This document shows, piece by piece, positions 6,039 through 14,382 of a stretch of 21,086 nucleotides of DNA. The position numbers were made by a program, and so were the translations under genes. The notes under the pieces are model-generated. The model saw only the letters and a program-made list of their open reading frames with translations. It did no database searches and was not told where the DNA came from. This DNA comes from Bacillota bacterium (GTDB lineage: Bacteria > Bacillota > Clostridia > Christensenellales > SZUA-584). The stretch's first letter is position 1; every line of letters begins with the position of its first letter. The stretch covers positions 1 to 21,086 of the forward strand of contig JAEZIW010000171.1 in assembly GCA_023436525.1 (NCBI GenBank). Reading direction: 5' to 3'.

Positions 6039-7250
6039 ATGATACTGATCAACGAAAACTATTCGGCACTCAAAGGGAGTTATCTTTTCTCCGAGATGGC
6101 CAAAAGAATAAATGCGCATGGCGGCGATATCATACGGCTGGGCATCGGCGACGTGACGCGCCCGCTGCCGCCCGCAGTGACGGATGCGATGAAAGCCGCA
6201 GTGGATGACATGAGCACGGCAGGCGGATTTCACGGCTATGGCCCCGAACAGGGCTACGCATGGCTGCGTGAAACCATCGCTGCGAACGATTATGCGGGCC
6301 TTGGCATTGAGGCTGATGAGATTTTCGTCTCAGACGGCGCGAAGTGCGACACGGGCAACATACAGGAGCTGTTTTCAGATATGTGCAAAATCGCGGTGCT
6401 CGACCCGGTTTACCCCGTGTACGTCGACACGAACGTGATGGCCGGGCGCGCTGGCGACTATGACGCGGCTAAGAACGCTTATTCGAACATCACGTATCTG
6501 CCGTGCACCGCGGCTAACGGCTTTAAACCCGCGCTGCCGAGCAATGATGTGGATATCATTTACCTTTGCTACCCGAACAACCCGACAGGCACGGTGCTCA
6601 CCAAGAGTGAACTGACCGAGTGGGTGAACTTTGCGAAGAAGACGGGTGCGCTGATACTGTTTGACGCGGCGTATGAAGCGTTTATTCGTGAAGACAATGT
6701 GCCGCACAGCATTTATGAAATAGACGGCGCGAAGGAAGTGGCGATTGAATTTAGAAGCTTCTCCAAAACAGCGGGCTTCACGGGCACACGCTGCGCGTTT
6801 ACGGTGGTACCCAAAAACCTGATGGGTGCCGATTCGGACGGTGAGCTGCACAGCCTCAACGCGATGTGGAACCGCAGGCACACCACGAAGTTCAACGGTG
6901 TGCCGTACGTGACGCAAAAGGGTGCGCTCGCGTGCTATTCGGACGCGGGCAAGGCGCAGATTAAGGAGACGATCGATTTTTATCTCGGAAACGCAAAGGT
7001 GATTCGCGAAGGCTTGCAGAGCATTGGCATCGATTGCTGGGGCGGCGTGAACTCGCCGTACATTTGGCTTAAAACACCGGGCGGCCTGCCGTCGTGGGAT
7101 TTCTTTGATAAGCTGCTGGATGCGGGCGTGGCCGGTACGCCGGGCGCGGGCTTTGGCAGTGCGGGCGAAGGGTATTTCCGGCTGACCGCATTTAATACAA
7201 AGGAAAACACACTCAAGGCGATGGACAGGTTCGCGTCGCTGAAGCTGTAA
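6039..7250 (+). CDS. dapL: LL-diaminopimelate aminotransferase
   Basis: This PLP enzyme converts tetrahydrodipicolinate directly to LL-2,6-diaminopimelate using glutamate as amino donor, a one-step bypass of the succinyl or acetyl branches toward meso-diaminopimelate and lysine. The 403-residue length matches the family. Visible landmarks are LGIGDVTRPLPP (34-45), YGPEQGYAWLRE (67-78), SDGAKCDTGNIQELF (98-112), CYPNNPTGT (177-185), the PLP-phenol ligand region ILFDAAYEAF (206-215), and the PLP lysine K243 in SFSKTAGFTGTRCA. GAAGGAG sits just before ATG 6039. It is followed 24 bases later by an EFR1 gene, very likely in one transcript. Product identity is sure at family level. Confidence 0.95.
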   Translation: MILINENYSALKGSYLFSEMAKRINAHGGDIIRLGIGDVTRPLPPAVTDAMKAAVDDMSTAGGFHGYGPEQGYAWLRETIAANDYAGLGIEADEIFVSDGAKCDTGNIQELFSDMCKIAVLDPVYPVYVDTNVMAGRAGDYDAAKNAYSNITYLPCTAANGFKPALPSNDVDIIYLCYPNNPTGTVLTKSELTEWVNFAKKTGALILFDAAYEAFIREDNVPHSIYEIDGAKEVAIEFRSFSKTAGFTGTRCAFTVVPKNLMGADSDGELHSLNAMWNRRHTTKFNGVPYVTQKGALACYSDAGKAQIKETIDFYLGNAKVIREGLQSIGIDCWGGVNSPYIWLKTPGGLPSWDFFDKLLDAGVAGTPGAGFGSAGEGYFRLTAFNTKENTLKAMDRFASLKL

Positions 7251-7274
7251 TTTAATACTGAAAGAAGTGTCGGC

Positions 7275-8141
7275 ATGGCAGTGAAAAGCGCATTGGTGGT
7301 TTATTTCTCGGGCACGGGCGGCACGGCGCGCGCGGCGGACGCGGTGGCGGCGGCACTGGTTTCGCGCGGTGTTATCGTCAATAAACAAGAGATTCATCAC
7401 AGCAAAGTGATTGAGAACGGCGGGGAAGACCTGCTGGTGCTGCTGTTTGCGGTGCATGCGATGAACGCGCCCGAGCCGGTATACCGCTGGCTGAAAAGCA
7501 TGAAAAGCGTGCAGGGAATTCCTGCTGCGGTGCTCAGCGTATCGGGCGGTGGCGAGGTGTTTCCAAACAAGGCGTGCCGCGTGAGCAGCATCAAGCGCCT
7601 GAAGAAAAAGGGCTACGATGTGACATACGAGGACATGCTCGTGATGCCGTCGAACATGAACCCGGCCACGCCGGATGGCCTTGCGGCGAAGCTGATGCAG
7701 GTGCTGCCGCAAAAGGCGCAGAAAATTGCGGATGATCTTGCCGGGGGCATGAAACGGCGCACCAAGCCGGGGCTGCTGAACCGGTCTATGTCGGTGTTGT
7801 TTGAGGCAGAGAAGCTCGGCGCGCACCAATTCGGCAAAGGGTTTTATGCAAACGAAGCATGCACAGGCTGCGGCTGGTGCGCAAGACAGTGCCCGAGCGG
7901 CAACATCAGCATGGCGGGCAAAGCGCCCAAGTTTGACGGCAAGTGCGTGATGTGCTTTCGGTGTGTGTACGGCTGCCCGGAGCAGGCGATAAAAGCCAAG
8001 TTCATGAAAAGCTTTTTGAATAAAAACGGGTTTGATATCAATCGGTTTGATACGATGCAGGCGGCGGATGAAGTGAAGCCGACGGGCATTGTGTGGAAGG
8101 GCATCGGCAAGTATCTGGACAGCGACGGGAAAAGCATATAG
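7275..8141 (+). CDS. EFR1-type flavodoxin/ferredoxin fusion protein
   Basis: The 288-residue product joins an N-terminal flavodoxin-like domain (YFSGTGGTARA, residues 10-20, an FMN phosphate loop) to a C-terminal 2x[4Fe-4S] ferredoxin domain. The cluster ligands are C196-x2-C199-x2-C202-x3-C206 and C224-x2-C227-x2-C230-x3-C234, both complete. This fusion (EFR1 family) is common in Clostridia and is thought to carry electrons between flavin and iron-sulfur partners; substrates are not established. The start at 7275 has only a modest purine-rich site (AAAGAAGTG). It trails dapL by 24 bases and ends at a long hairpin, so the two probably form one operon, although a functional link to DapL is not obvious. 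Confidence 0.9.
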   Translation: MAVKSALVVYFSGTGGTARAADAVAAALVSRGVIVNKQEIHHSKVIENGGEDLLVLLFAVHAMNAPEPVYRWLKSMKSVQGIPAAVLSVSGGGEVFPNKACRVSSIKRLKKKGYDVTYEDMLVMPSNMNPATPDGLAAKLMQVLPQKAQKIADDLAGGMKRRTKPGLLNRSMSVLFEAEKLGAHQFGKGFYANEACTGCGWCARQCPSGNISMAGKAPKFDGKCVMCFRCVYGCPEQAIKAKFMKSFLNKNGFDINRFDTMQAADEVKPTGIVWKGIGKYLDSDGKSI

Positions 8142-8148
8142 GCAATGA

Positions 8149-8184
8149 TAACAGGACGGTGCCGGGAGTGGAACCGTCCTGTTA
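8149..8184 (+). terminator. Perfect 12-pair hairpin after the EFR1 gene, without a T-run
   Basis: TAACAGGACGGT (8149-8160) and ACCGTCCTGTTA (8173-8184) are exact complements around a 12-base loop, starting seven bases after the EFR1 stop. No run of T follows (AATAAAGTT), so it is not a textbook intrinsic terminator. It may stabilise the mRNA end or act with Rho. Confidence 0.5.
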
Positions 8185-8229
8185 ATAAAGTTGGCTTATA
8201 AGGCTGTATAGGATGTGAGGTAAAAGCCA

Positions 8230-8922
8230 TTGAAAAATGTCGTTGATACTTTAGAATACCAAAGCTATAGAAATGAATATAACTATGTATTCAGCGATGA
8301 GTATTTAATTAATGTTGAGATGAACACACTATCAAGTGATTTTTCAATAAAAATATATCGCTATCGTGATGACAGTCAAATTGTGCTCCCATACAGGGTT
8401 CATTGCAACTTAGCTCATCTTGTTAATAAAGATTCGGAAATTGTATATTCAATCAAAAACATCAATAATGACGCAGCTTTTTTTAATCTTATTGAGCATT
8501 CTAACGGTAAGGGATATTTAATTTTCCGAATTGATCTTTATGGCTACAGTGTATTGGATCTAGACACGATGCAAGATTATCACTACATTCCTGAAGAAAG
8601 CTTTCTGGGTGAAGAAACCTTCATTTGGACAGTAACGCATTATAACAAAAATACGAATCTTCTTGTGGCTGAGGGGTGCTATTGGGCACATCCTTCTGAT
8701 ATTGTCCTTGTAGATTTTTCTGAACCGACAATTCTTCCATTTCCCGAATATGACCTGAGCTTTTTAGCAGATGGCAATGATTTAGAAGATATAGAATTTG
8801 AGAATTGGGATGGCCATGATAATATTGTTATCAAAGCCTTTTGTTACTCAGAAAACACGAATATTAGAAAAGTGGTAGATACGAAGTTGCTTTCAATTAA
8901 AAAAGTGAACCGCAACAATTAG
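8230..8922 (+). CDS. AT-rich protein of unknown function
   Basis: The frame encodes 230 residues from a TTG start at 8230, chosen because GAGG (8217-8220) lies nine bases upstream and no suitable ATG is near the beginning of the conserved-looking sequence. The product is acidic, rich in Asn, Asp, Tyr and Ile, with no signal peptide or membrane segment. Blocks such as GYLIFRIDLYGYSVLDLDT and TNLLVAEGCYWAHPSDIVLVD suggest all-beta structure. I do not recognise the family. Codon usage is clearly more AT-rich than in the dapL-EFR1 operon upstream and sbcD downstream, suggesting separate origin. It is followed 25 bases later by the SseB-like gene. Small all-beta acidic proteins of this kind are sometimes immunity proteins, but nothing here proves that. 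Confidence 0.7.
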   Translation: MKNVVDTLEYQSYRNEYNYVFSDEYLINVEMNTLSSDFSIKIYRYRDDSQIVLPYRVHCNLAHLVNKDSEIVYSIKNINNDAAFFNLIEHSNGKGYLIFRIDLYGYSVLDLDTMQDYHYIPEESFLGEETFIWTVTHYNKNTNLLVAEGCYWAHPSDIVLVDFSEPTILPFPEYDLSFLADGNDLEDIEFENWDGHDNIVIKAFCYSENTNIRKVVDTKLLSIKKVNRNN

Positions 8923-8947
8923 AGCTTATTACAATAGGAGAATAACA

Positions 8948-9790
8948 ATGGTTGACGTCAACACACCAATCACAAACCCTGAGCTTGTGAAAGCCATAAA
9001 CGACATGCAGCAGGACAATTCACCCGAAAAGCAAGATAGGATGATCGACGAGGTGATGAAAGCGCACTTTATCACGCCTGTCACCGTTTCGCCTGAACCC
9101 GAGCATCATCACGATCATTGTGATTGTCATGACCATCATCATCACGATCATTGTGATTGTCATGACCATGATCATGATCACACAACGCTTAAGGAAGGCA
9201 CAACCATCAGCTTTTTCGCCATTAAAGACAGTGCCGGTCAAGCCTTCTTTTTAGCCTTTACCGATTGGGATGAGCTTTACAAGTGGCAGAACAACGAGCA
9301 CCAGCAGACGCTGATTGTGACATTCGACGACATCAGCGGCATGCTGTTGCAGGAAAACAGCCGCTGGGATGGCTTTGTGATTAACCCATACGGAGAAAGC
9401 ATCGTATTCGACATTGCAGATGTGAAAGCGCTCAAAGCCGAAAAGGAAAAGCGCGCAAATGGAGGCGTTGTTGAGCAGGTTATCGAAAAGGAAACAATCG
9501 TTCAATTAGGTGAGCCGCTAGTGTATCCCGGAGACATGTTGAAGGCCATATGCGCGCATCTGAAAAAGAAAAAGAACGTGAAGGCGGCTTACTTGCGGCT
9601 GATGATGAAGGACGATGAACAGAGCTATCTGGTTGTGGTTGATTTCACAGGCGACAGGCGCGAAACCTTCGATGGCATCGGCAAGGCGGCGTGGGAGCAT
9701 TTGAACGGCATGTATATCGATTTGGTGCCGTTTGATACAGATTTTGGGCGGCAGGCGGCAGCGGGCGTTGAGCCGTTTTATAGGAGATGA
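8948..9790 (+). CDS. SseB-family protein with His/Asp/Cys-rich insert
   Basis: The 280-residue product contains the SseB-type fold pattern: ISFFAIKDSAGQAFFLAFTDWDELYKW, then LIVTFDDISGMLLQENSRWDGFVINPYGESIVF (about 87-155), and a C-terminal SseB-like part (about 193-280, LGEPLVYPGDMLKAICAHLKK onward). SseB was first described in enteric bacteria through altered serine sensitivity; its biochemical role is unclear. Between a helical N-terminus and the SseB domain, residues 53-78 are almost only His, Asp and Cys (EHHHDHCDCHDHHHHDHCDC...), built from a duplicated 11-residue unit. This looks like a zinc, nickel or copper binding strip. AGGAG (8936-8940) lies seven bases before ATG. The downstream gene begins three bases after its stop, so they are almost surely cotranscribed. 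The family call is good; the role of the insert is inferred. Confidence 0.82.
   Translation: MVDVNTPITNPELVKAINDMQQDNSPEKQDRMIDEVMKAHFITPVTVSPEPEHHHDHCDCHDHHHHDHCDCHDHDHDHTTLKEGTTISFFAIKDSAGQAFFLAFTDWDELYKWQNNEHQQTLIVTFDDISGMLLQENSRWDGFVINPYGESIVFDIADVKALKAEKEKRANGGVVEQVIEKETIVQLGEPLVYPGDMLKAICAHLKKKKNVKAAYLRLMMKDDEQSYLVVVDFTGDRRETFDGIGKAAWEHLNGMYIDLVPFDTDFGRQAAAGVEPFYRR
9104..9169 (+). repeat. Exact 33-base tandem duplication encoding the His-rich strip
   Basis: Bases 9104-9136 and 9137-9169 are identical. Each begins CATCATCACGATCATTG and encodes HHHDHCDCHDH. The array then decays into GATCATGATCAC (DHDH). Exact identity at DNA level points to recent slippage or duplication. Confidence 0.9.
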
Positions 9791-9793
9791 GAA

Positions 9794-10039
9794 ATGGAGG
9801 ATTATATTGAAGCTCACAGATTTTCTTCAAATAACAAGGAGATGTTATTGAAAGATAAAATATGTGGATGTTTTTATTGTCTGAGAATTTTCTCTCCTGA
9901 CAAAATTGAAATGTGGATCAATGATATAAATGGCACAGCAATGTGTCCTTACTGTACTATCGTCTCTGTAATCGGAGAAAGTTCAGGATATCCCATAACA
10001 ACAGAGTTTCTCAAGAAAATGCATAATCATTGGTTTTAA
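9794..10039 (+). CDS. Small double-CxxC (zinc-ribbon-like) cytoplasmic protein
   Basis: The 81-residue product has C24-x-C26-x2-C29 (CGCFYC) and C51-x2-C54 (CPYC), giving two CxxC knuckles spaced as in a zinc ribbon, and a conserved-looking end: SVIGESSGYPITTEFLKKMHNHWF. I recall this pattern from small uncharacterised cytoplasmic proteins spread across many bacteria. No function is established. Its ribosome site AGGAGATGA overlaps the end of the SseB-like gene, and ATG follows three bases after that stop, showing translational coupling. It shares AT-rich composition with the gene at 8230. Zinc binding is inferred from the cysteines. Confidence 0.8.
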   Translation: MEDYIEAHRFSSNNKEMLLKDKICGCFYCLRIFSPDKIEMWINDINGTAMCPYCTIVSVIGESSGYPITTEFLKKMHNHWF

Positions 10040-10121
10040 ACCTTAAAGAACGATGATCAAGATTAATATGTTAAGGAACTGCGTTCAAAGTACACAGCTC
10101 TGTTCTTAATATACAGTTTCG

Positions 10122-10150
10122 TTGAAATCCCCATTGGCTCATGATACTAT
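10122..10150 (+). promoter_or_regulatory. Probable promoter for sbcDC
   Basis: TTGAAA (10122-10127) and TACTAT (10145-10150) are 17 bases apart, and the -10 box is preceded by TGA, an extended -10 form. An overlapping TATAAT (10148-10153) has a 20-base spacing. The region lies 57 bases before the sbcD start and no other promoter is evident. Confidence 0.5.
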
Positions 10151-10206
10151 AATAAAAAGACAAAAACCATTTCTTTATGACAGCATCTTTCAAACCGGAG
10201 GGCGGC

Positions 10207-11397
10207 ATGAAAATACTGCACACATCCGATTGGCATATCGGCCATACGTTGTACAATAAAAAACGCTATGGCGAACACGAAGCCTTCTTAAACTGGCTCA
10301 AGCAAACCATCATCTCGCGCGGTATCGACGCGCTGATCGTCGCGGGCGACGTGTTTGACACGGGCGCGCCGGGCGGACAAGCCCAGCGCCTTTACTATGA
10401 TTTTTTAACATCCTTGCTCGGGACATGCTGCCGCACGGTGGTTGTCGTCGCGGGTAACCACGATTCCCCCTCCATGCTCGAAGCCCCCGCGGGCGTGCTC
10501 GAAAAGCTGCACATCCACACCATCGGGCTGCCGGGCGACCCTGCCCGCCATGTGATACCGCTTATCGATGCAACGGGCGAAGCAAAGGCCGTCTGCTGTG
10601 CGGTGCCATACTTGCGCAAGAACGAAATGGTGCGTCTCGACGACGACACACAATCCACCGATGAAAAAATCGTCGCGGCGACAGCCAAGTTTTATCGCGA
10701 CGTGACGGAAGCGGCGCTTGACTACAAGCTGCCCGTCATCGCGACGGGGCATTTGTTTGCCCAAGGCGCTGTACGCTCTGAGGGTGACGGCGTGCGCGAG
10801 CTATATGTGGGCACCTTGGGGCAGGTCGGCGCGGATATATTTCCCGAGGAACTTAACTATGTGGCGCTCGGGCACATCCACGGTGCGCAAACAGTGGGTA
10901 AGCAGGAGCGCATACGCTATTGCGGGTCGCCGCTGGCCATGAGCTTTTCGGAGCTGGGGCGCGAAAAGAGCGTGCTCGAAGTCACGCTGAATGACGAAAT
11001 CAGCATAGAAGCCATTCCTGTGCCTGTGTTTCAGCGCATGGCGGCTGTGCGCGGCAATCGGGAACAGATACTTGAGACATTGCACCGCCTCGCGGGCGAA
11101 AACGTCTGGATTGAGGTGACATACACGGGCGATGAAGCATGCCCGCATTTGAGCGCGGACGTGGCGGAAGCCGTCAGCAGCGGCTGTGCCGAGGTTTTAA
11201 GCATACGCAACACGGCGGCGGCAGGCGCGGTGCTGGATGCCGCGGACGAATCGCTTGCTCTCTCATCCATGTCGGTGCAGGATGTGTTTTTGCGCTGTAT
11301 CGGGGCGGACGAACTCGGCGAAAGCGATGTAGCTGAGCTGGTCGGCTGCTTCAACGAGATCATCCGCGAGCTTGAGGAGGCGGACACATGCGCATAG
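10207..11397 (+). CDS. sbcD: Nuclease SbcCD subunit D (Mre11-like phosphoesterase)
   Basis: SbcD is the nuclease subunit of the SbcCD complex that cuts DNA hairpins and protein-blocked double-strand ends. All phosphoesterase motifs are visible in the 396-residue product: D8-W-H10 (TSDWHIGH), GDVFD (47-51), GNHDSP (83-88), GHLFA (H182) and GHIHGAQ (H223, H225), which together bind two manganese ions. I chose ATG 10207 over the upstream ATG 10177 because GGAGGG lies just before it and SbcD proteins start MKILHTSDWH. The stop overlaps the sbcC start by ten bases, so the two subunits are translationally coupled. Confidence 0.96.
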   Translation: MKILHTSDWHIGHTLYNKKRYGEHEAFLNWLKQTIISRGIDALIVAGDVFDTGAPGGQAQRLYYDFLTSLLGTCCRTVVVVAGNHDSPSMLEAPAGVLEKLHIHTIGLPGDPARHVIPLIDATGEAKAVCCAVPYLRKNEMVRLDDDTQSTDEKIVAATAKFYRDVTEAALDYKLPVIATGHLFAQGAVRSEGDGVRELYVGTLGQVGADIFPEELNYVALGHIHGAQTVGKQERIRYCGSPLAMSFSELGREKSVLEVTLNDEISIEAIPVPVFQRMAAVRGNREQILETLHRLAGENVWIEVTYTGDEACPHLSADVAEAVSSGCAEVLSIRNTAAAGAVLDAADESLALSSMSVQDVFLRCIGADELGESDVAELVGCFNEIIRELEEADTCA

Positions 11398-14306
11398 AAA
11401 AGGTGGTCATCGAAAACTTAAATTCGCTGCTCGGGCGCTTCGAGATCAACCTGACTGACCGCGCATACGCGGGCGGCCTGTTCGCAATTGTCGGCCCGTC
11501 CGGCGCGGGCAAAACAACGGTGCTCGACGCGATCTGTCTCGCGCTGTACGGCAAAACACCGCGCATCGAATCCATCAGCGACATGCACGACGAGCTGATG
11601 AACAAGGGTGCGGACGATTGCCGCGCCGAGGCGGTGTTCACGGCGGGCGGCAGACGGTACAAAAGCGTATTCGTGCATGAACGCGCCAAAGGGGCCAAGC
11701 CGTTTCGCGCGGTGAAGCGCGAGCTGCTGATGCAGGGCACTGACGGCGTTTGGCAGGTGGCGGCGGCACGCATCCGCGAGGTAGACGAAAAGATCGAAGA
11801 AATCTGCGGGCTCGATTACGGGCGGTTCACGCGCTCCATCATGCTCGCGCAGTTTCGTTTTGCGGAGTTTTTGCAGGCAAGCTCCAATGAGCGCGCGGCG
11901 ATACTCGAACAAATTACGGATATGGATATCTATCGGCGAATTTCCACCGCCGTTTATGAGAGAACACAGCAGCAGAAGATGCGTCTTGCCGAAACGAGAA
12001 ACCTGATTGACAGCACGCCGATGCTCAGCGAAGCGGAGGAAGCGGCACGGCTGCGCGAAGTGAAAGCACTGGAAACCGAGATTGCGGCGCACGAAGTGCT
12101 CAAAGGCGCTTTTTTGGAATGCCGGACGATGGCACAGCAGCTTCATGGTTTGGAAACAGAGCTTATTAAGCACAAGCAGGCAGAGCAGCCGCTGGCAGAA
12201 GAAAAAGAACGGTGCGCGCTGGCGTTAAGCAAGGCCGTACAGGCCGTGCAAGCGCAGCAGGCCAAGCAAGAGGCGCTTGCCGCCACGCTGATTTCCGTGC
12301 GCAAGCTGGATATTGAAACAACGCACAAGGCAGAGGAAATCGCCCGTATTGATCGGGAAACCGCCGCAATTGACGCAAAGATACTCAAAGACAAGCAGGC
12401 TGTGCTGGATATTTTTAAAGACTATGAGCCGGGTGCACCCAAAGAGAGATACCGGGCGCTGTATGAGACGGACGACGTGAGCACGGCGCTGCGCGGCAAA
12501 GCCAAAGCGGCGCTGGACGAAGCGGACGCCCGCGCGAAGGCCATCGATATGAAGATGGCGCAAATACTTGACAAGCATGATGAAACGCATTGGCGGGCGC
12601 GTCTGGCCAGCCTGCAAAAGGCACAGCCTGTTGCGGCGGCGGTTGATTCGCTGGCAGCCGAGCGGCGGCAGCTTGACGATTTTTTGATGCAGCAGGCATC
12701 GCTGAATAGTGAGAAAGCGCAGTTTGAGCCGACGTTTAAGGAGATTGAAGACAGGTTTGAATATGCCAAGCTGAACAGGCGTTTCGGCGAGGAACGAAAG
12801 AGACTGGAGGACGGCAAGCCGTGCCCGCTCTGCGGCGCGCTGCAGCATCCCTTGGCGGGGAAGAGTGCAGACGACGATTATTTTGATACGGCAAAAGCAG
12901 CCTTTGACGAGGCGCAAAGGCGGCAGGACGGCCTGCTGAATCGCCTGCGCGAAATCGGGCTGCGTATCGGCGATGCTGAAAAGCGCATCGGTGAGCAGCA
13001 GGCTTATCTGGATGAAAACAAAGTGCTGCTGGACGAATTGGCGGGCGGGCAAGAAGCCGACATGATCGCCAAGGCCATAGACGACGCGGTTAACCGGCTC
13101 GACACGTACAGCAAGCTGCAAAGCAGCAAGCTTGCGGCGGCAGAAAACATAACGCAGATGACAGCGCGTTTCGCCGATGTGGATAAGGCCGTGGTGATCA
13201 TCGAGAGCAAAAAGAGCAGCATCGCCGCTGCCGAAAGCGAAAAAAGCGCGAAAGAGCAGCAAAAAGCACAGGTGCGCTCACAGCTCAATGCGTTTGCGCA
13301 GAAGCGCAAGGCGCTTTTCGGCGATAAGAATGCCGATGTGGAGGAAGCCGCGGCGCGAAAAGACTTGCAAGCCGCACAGGATGCGAATGAAAAGGCGCGG
13401 CAGCTTTCGGAGAATGCAGCGCGGGCGCTTTCCCAAAACGCCAAGGATATAACACGCACACAGGGTGATATAGACGCGTTGTCTGACCAGCTCAAGGCTG
13501 TTTATCATCAGGCTGCGCAGAATGCGTCAAATGCTAAAAACGTATCGGACAATGATGATGTTTTGGTGTTGTTTGAACGGTTTGCGGACGAAGCAGCTGT
13601 GCTGGCGGCACAGCCGAACGTTGAGTCGCTCGATGCGGTCATCAAATCGATTGAAGCGTTTATTGATGGTGAAAAGAGACAAAAGACCATTGTTGAGATG
13701 ATCCTTCGCAACAATGCGGGCGACCGGCAAAAAGTCAAGCAGCTCAAATCGCAGGAAAAAGCGCAAAAGCAAACGCTGGAGAAATGGGAAAAGCTTAACG
13801 TGCTGATCGGTTCGGCAAGCGGTGACAAGTTCAGCCGTATGGCGCAGAGCATCACGTTTGACGCACTGCTGCGGTTTGCGAACCGCAGCTTACAGCGCAT
13901 GAGCGACCGCTACATCCTCGTACGTGACGAAGCGGGGCCGCTGAAGCCGCTTGAGCTGGCGGTGATCGATACATATCAGGCGGGGGACAAACGGCCTGTC
14001 AGCAACCTCTCGGGCGGAGAGAGCTTTATCGTATCGATGGCGCTCGCGCTCGGGCTGTCGGAGATGTCGTCGGGCGCAGCGCGTATCGATTCGCTGTTTA
14101 TTGACGAAGGGTTTGCTTCGCTCGATGAAGACTATCTCGAAGCTGCGCTGCAGACGCTGTCTGCACTCGGTAACCGCGAGGGCAAGCTGATCGGCGTGAT
14201 ATCGCATATGGAGGCGCTGAAATTCCGAATTGATGTTCAGATTGAGGTGCGGCGGCGTTCGGGCGGCTGCTCCGAGCTCATCGGCCCGGGAATCAGCGGC
14301 AATTAA
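11388..14306 (+). CDS. sbcC: Nuclease SbcCD subunit C (Rad50-like SMC ATPase)
   Basis: The 972-residue product is the ATPase partner of SbcD. It has Walker A GPSGAGKT (36-43) in an N-terminal ATPase half, followed by GRFTRSIMLAQFRFAEFL (near 145), a typical SbcC block. Two long charged coiled-coil arms surround a zinc hook CPLC (C479, C482). The C-terminal half carries the ABC signature LSGGES (874-879) and Walker B SLFIDEGFASLD (D906, E907). Coils form an arm of about 50 nm in the family, and two hooks join through zinc to bridge DNA ends. The length is near the usual 1000 or so. The frame is intact. It starts inside the sbcD end; GAGGAGG a few bases upstream is its ribosome site. Confidence 0.96.
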   Translation: MRIEKVVIENLNSLLGRFEINLTDRAYAGGLFAIVGPSGAGKTTVLDAICLALYGKTPRIESISDMHDELMNKGADDCRAEAVFTAGGRRYKSVFVHERAKGAKPFRAVKRELLMQGTDGVWQVAAARIREVDEKIEEICGLDYGRFTRSIMLAQFRFAEFLQASSNERAAILEQITDMDIYRRISTAVYERTQQQKMRLAETRNLIDSTPMLSEAEEAARLREVKALETEIAAHEVLKGAFLECRTMAQQLHGLETELIKHKQAEQPLAEEKERCALALSKAVQAVQAQQAKQEALAATLISVRKLDIETTHKAEEIARIDRETAAIDAKILKDKQAVLDIFKDYEPGAPKERYRALYETDDVSTALRGKAKAALDEADARAKAIDMKMAQILDKHDETHWRARLASLQKAQPVAAAVDSLAAERRQLDDFLMQQASLNSEKAQFEPTFKEIEDRFEYAKLNRRFGEERKRLEDGKPCPLCGALQHPLAGKSADDDYFDTAKAAFDEAQRRQDGLLNRLREIGLRIGDAEKRIGEQQAYLDENKVLLDELAGGQEADMIAKAIDDAVNRLDTYSKLQSSKLAAAENITQMTARFADVDKAVVIIESKKSSIAAAESEKSAKEQQKAQVRSQLNAFAQKRKALFGDKNADVEEAAARKDLQAAQDANEKARQLSENAARALSQNAKDITRTQGDIDALSDQLKAVYHQAAQNASNAKNVSDNDDVLVLFERFADEAAVLAAQPNVESLDAVIKSIEAFIDGEKRQKTIVEMILRNNAGDRQKVKQLKSQEKAQKQTLEKWEKLNVLIGSASGDKFSRMAQSITFDALLRFANRSLQRMSDRYILVRDEAGPLKPLELAVIDTYQAGDKRPVSNLSGGESFIVSMALALGLSEMSSGAARIDSLFIDEGFASLDEDYLEAALQTLSALGNREGKLIGVISHMEALKFRIDVQIEVRRRSGGCSELIGPGISGN

Positions 14307-14382
14307 TAATGAATAATGAATAATGAATAATGTATAATGAATAATGAATAATTAAGAATTAATAATTAGGAATTAGGAATTT
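14307..14382. repeat. Array of about eleven heptanucleotide repeats (TAATGAA and variants)
   Basis: Directly after the sbcC stop codon come TAATGAA x3, TAATGTA, TAATGAA x2, TAATTAA, GAATTAA, TAATTAG, GAATTAG and GAATTT, all in 7-base register. Units become more divergent to the right. The array would add stop codons in every phase. Similar arrays occur between genes in several bacteria, from memory. Confidence 0.85.

Noticed and set aside
6375..7829. Long minus-strand open frame across dapL and the EFR1 gene
   Set aside because: It is Arg/His-rich, has no ribosome site, and lies opposite two certain genes. It is an artefact of codon bias in GC-rich coding DNA.
14307..14382. CRISPR array
   Set aside because: The units are seven bases without spacers, so this is a simple tandem repeat.
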